From Bryobacterales bacterium (GTDB lineage: Bacteria; Acidobacteriota; Terriglobia; Bryobacterales; Bryobacteraceae): a DNA stretch of 35,020 nt. The position numbers and the translations under genes were made by a program. This document shows, piece by piece, positions 33,887-35,020 of the stretch. Every line of letters starts with the position of its first letter. The first letter of the stretch is position 1. Below the pieces are notes generated by a model, which was given only the letters and a program-made list of their open reading frames with translations, did no database searches and was not told the DNA's origin. Location of the stretch: assembly GCA_003162425.1 (NCBI GenBank), contig PMOK01000235.1, positions 1-35,020 on the forward strand, read 5' to 3'.

Positions 33887-34744
33887 ATGGAACTGAAACA
33901 CATCCTCCTCCCTCTGACAGTGATTGCGGCGTACGGCCAGGGTCTTAAGGTGCAAGTCGACGGCAGGCCCGTCGGGGTCGAAAACAACTTAAATCTAATA
34001 CCGGGCAACGGAATTATGCACGTCTGCGTGGACAACCCAGGTCAGAAACGCGTGGATTGCACGCCTTCTTTCAACACCGCTCTGATCCCCACGCATGATA
34101 CGGTCCATGCCAATGAGAATTACTGCGCATCCACAAACGGGACGTTCGCCTACACTTGCGGCTTGCGGAACAAGGCTCTCACTTCATACAGCGCGGGAAT
34201 GACGTTCGTTCTGAGCGTGGATATCGCTTGTCCCGGGCCCTGTTCGCTGAACATCGACAACGTTGGTCTGGTGAATATCAAAAGAATCGACGGCACAACC
34301 GATCCCGGCGGCGCGTTAATCGCCGGGCAGCCTCAATGGGTATTCTATGATGGCGCCGTGTTCCGCTTAATGGGTGGCGCAGGGGCGGGGTCGAGTTTAG
34401 TAGACTCACGCGGTGACGTCCGCGCCCGCCGCGTCATCGCGTCCATGGACAGCACGCCTTATCAGACCGCGATGACACTGGATGTCACCGCGGGCGATGT
34501 GCACAAAATCCGTACTGCTCCAAACGGAGGGAACGCCACCCTCAGTGCCGCTACGGCGGGCCTGCCAGGGCAGCATATGTGGATCATCATCGCGAATGAC
34601 AATATCAGTGCGAAGACCATCACGTTCGGCGCGAATCTGCTGAGTGCGGGCCCGCTGGCAGGTACCACCGGCAGATCCTCAACGATTCATTTCGTGTCGG
34701 ACGGCACTGCGTGGTACGAAGTTTCGAGAACGCTGGGTTTGTAG
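33887..34744 (+). CDS. Secreted hypothetical protein
   Basis: A 285-residue protein with a short signal-peptide-like start (MELKHILLPLTVIAAYGQG). Beta-rich sequence with Gly, Thr and Asn turns follows, including paired cysteines (YCASTNGTFAYTCG, ACPGPCSLN). The C-terminal third (NATLSAATAGLPGQHMWIII, then STIHFVSDGTAWYEVSR) resembles end domains of phage-tail or fibre-like proteins seen in acidobacterial genomes. I cannot assign a function. Its start is only 15 bases from the divergent one-helix gene start, so its promoter must lie within that gene, or one of the starts is wrong. Confidence 0.65.
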   Translation: MELKHILLPLTVIAAYGQGLKVQVDGRPVGVENNLNLIPGNGIMHVCVDNPGQKRVDCTPSFNTALIPTHDTVHANENYCASTNGTFAYTCGLRNKALTSYSAGMTFVLSVDIACPGPCSLNIDNVGLVNIKRIDGTTDPGGALIAGQPQWVFYDGAVFRLMGGAGAGSSLVDSRGDVRARRVIASMDSTPYQTAMTLDVTAGDVHKIRTAPNGGNATLSAATAGLPGQHMWIIIANDNISAKTITFGANLLSAGPLAGTTGRSSTIHFVSDGTAWYEVSRTLGL

Positions 34745-34759
34745 GATGTCTACTTCATC

Positions 34760-34810
34760 GTAGGGCAAGCCTCCGGCTTGCCAACTGGACAAGCCGGAGG
34801 CTTGTCCTAC
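34760..34810. repeat. REP-doublet: two hairpins in inverted orientation
   Basis: The left arm 34760-34782 and right arm 34788-34810 are inverted repeats matching at 21 of 23 positions around the loop AACTG. Each arm is also a perfect hairpin by itself (GGCAAGCC-TCC-GGCTTGCC and GACAAGCC-GGA-GGCTTGTC). This doublet design is typical of REP/BIME-like elements. It sits between two convergent genes, and the TAG stop of the agmatine deiminase gene lies inside the right arm, so it may act as a bidirectional terminator. Confidence 0.85.
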
Positions 34811-35020
34811 CCGGGCTGCTGCATGGTCATGCAGTGCAGCGTGCCGAGGCCCAGCACCAGGTCCAGGCAATGAATTCCGACTACTTCGCGGCTGGGGAAC
34901 AGCGCGGCCAGCTTGGTGAGCGCGACTCGATCCATAGGGTCGTTGAACGTGGGAACCACTACCAATTTATTGGCGACATAAAAATTCGCGTAGCTGGCCG
35001 GCAAGCGTTGGCCATCGAAA
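34807..35020 (-). CDS. Agmatine deiminase family protein, C-terminal part
   Basis: Only the last 70 residues are in the window; the gene continues beyond base 35020. The sequence RLPASYANFYVANKLVVVP, then FNDPMDRVALTKLAALFP and DLVLGLGTLHCMTMQQPG, is the C-terminus of the agmatine deiminase / Porphyromonas-type peptidyl-arginine deiminase family, with the catalytic cysteine in LHCMT. Agmatine deiminase converts agmatine to N-carbamoylputrescine in polyamine synthesis or arginine breakdown. The specific substrate cannot be decided from this fragment. The stop codon is supplied by the REP-like repeat. Confidence 0.9.
   Translation of the reverse strand, partial: FDGQRLPASYANFYVANKLVVVPTFNDPMDRVALTKLAALFPSREVVGIHCLDLVLGLGTLHCMTMQQPG

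Noticed and set aside
1..35020. CRISPR arrays, toxin-antitoxin pairs or known anti-phage systems
   Set aside because: No regularly spaced repeats, cas genes or recognisable defence-gene combinations were seen. The SNF2/SWIM pair lacks the methylase or nuclease partners of DISARM-like systems.

Overview
The window looks like a chromosomal segment of a GC-rich acidobacterium, most likely a Solibacter/Bryobacter-type member. This is an inference from gene content: a WD40-propeller kinase fragment, a DUF5060/DUF4038 putative glycosidase, a sodium:solute symporter with a long hydrophilic insertion, Gly-rich secreted proteins, REP-like palindromes and a standalone hydrogenase-maturation operon. No rRNA or intact tRNA is present, so the assignment cannot be confirmed here.

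Region 1 (1-4032) is a decayed accessory island. A beta-propeller gene is cut off near 213. It is followed by a phage terminase small-subunit-like gene, then a minus-strand group: an HGGxSTG-motif protein, a coupled conserved protein and a primase/replication-like protein. Two tRNA 3'-end fragments lie in the island. One (873-896, minus strand) starts at a T-loop; the other (3988-4032, plus strand) is the 3' 45 nt of a tRNA-Thr(CGU). Both look like attachment-site scars of site-specific integration. No integrase is visible.

Region 2 (4287-18949, minus strand) is one tightly packed, about 15 kb signalling operon. Its transcription order is PP2C phosphatase with receiver (RsbU-like), anti-sigma-type ATPase (RsbW-like), STAS protein, CheA with two CheW-like modules and a receiver, MCP, CheW, MCP with a zinc-binding CZB tail, CheB, CheR, and a 1179-residue hybrid histidine kinase with four PAS domains, two receivers and an HPt. 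Start/stop overlaps of the ATGA type join many of the genes. A Che array and an Rsb-type partner switch are therefore probably co-expressed. A frameshifted remnant of another PAS/receiver kinase lies just upstream on the other strand.

Region 3 (19599-25440) has a SWIM zinc-finger protein and a SNF2 helicase that share one frame and are separated by a single TGA. A PilZ protein and a membrane-anchored DUF4038 protein follow.

Region 4 (25555-31116, plus strand) is yceI-hypC-hypD-hypE-(double SIS)-(Uxx-star glutaredoxin-like)-hypA-hypB. It covers [NiFe]-hydrogenase maturation except HypF, and no hydrogenase structural genes are in view. A REP-like palindrome separates hypD from hypE and carries the likely hypE ribosome binding site.

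Region 5 (31196-35020) holds a Gln/Gly-rich 60-residue protein, a secreted Gly/Tyr-rich protein, a symporter coupled to a one-helix membrane protein, a divergent secreted hypothetical protein, a double-hairpin repeat and the C-terminus of an agmatine deiminase running off the window edge.
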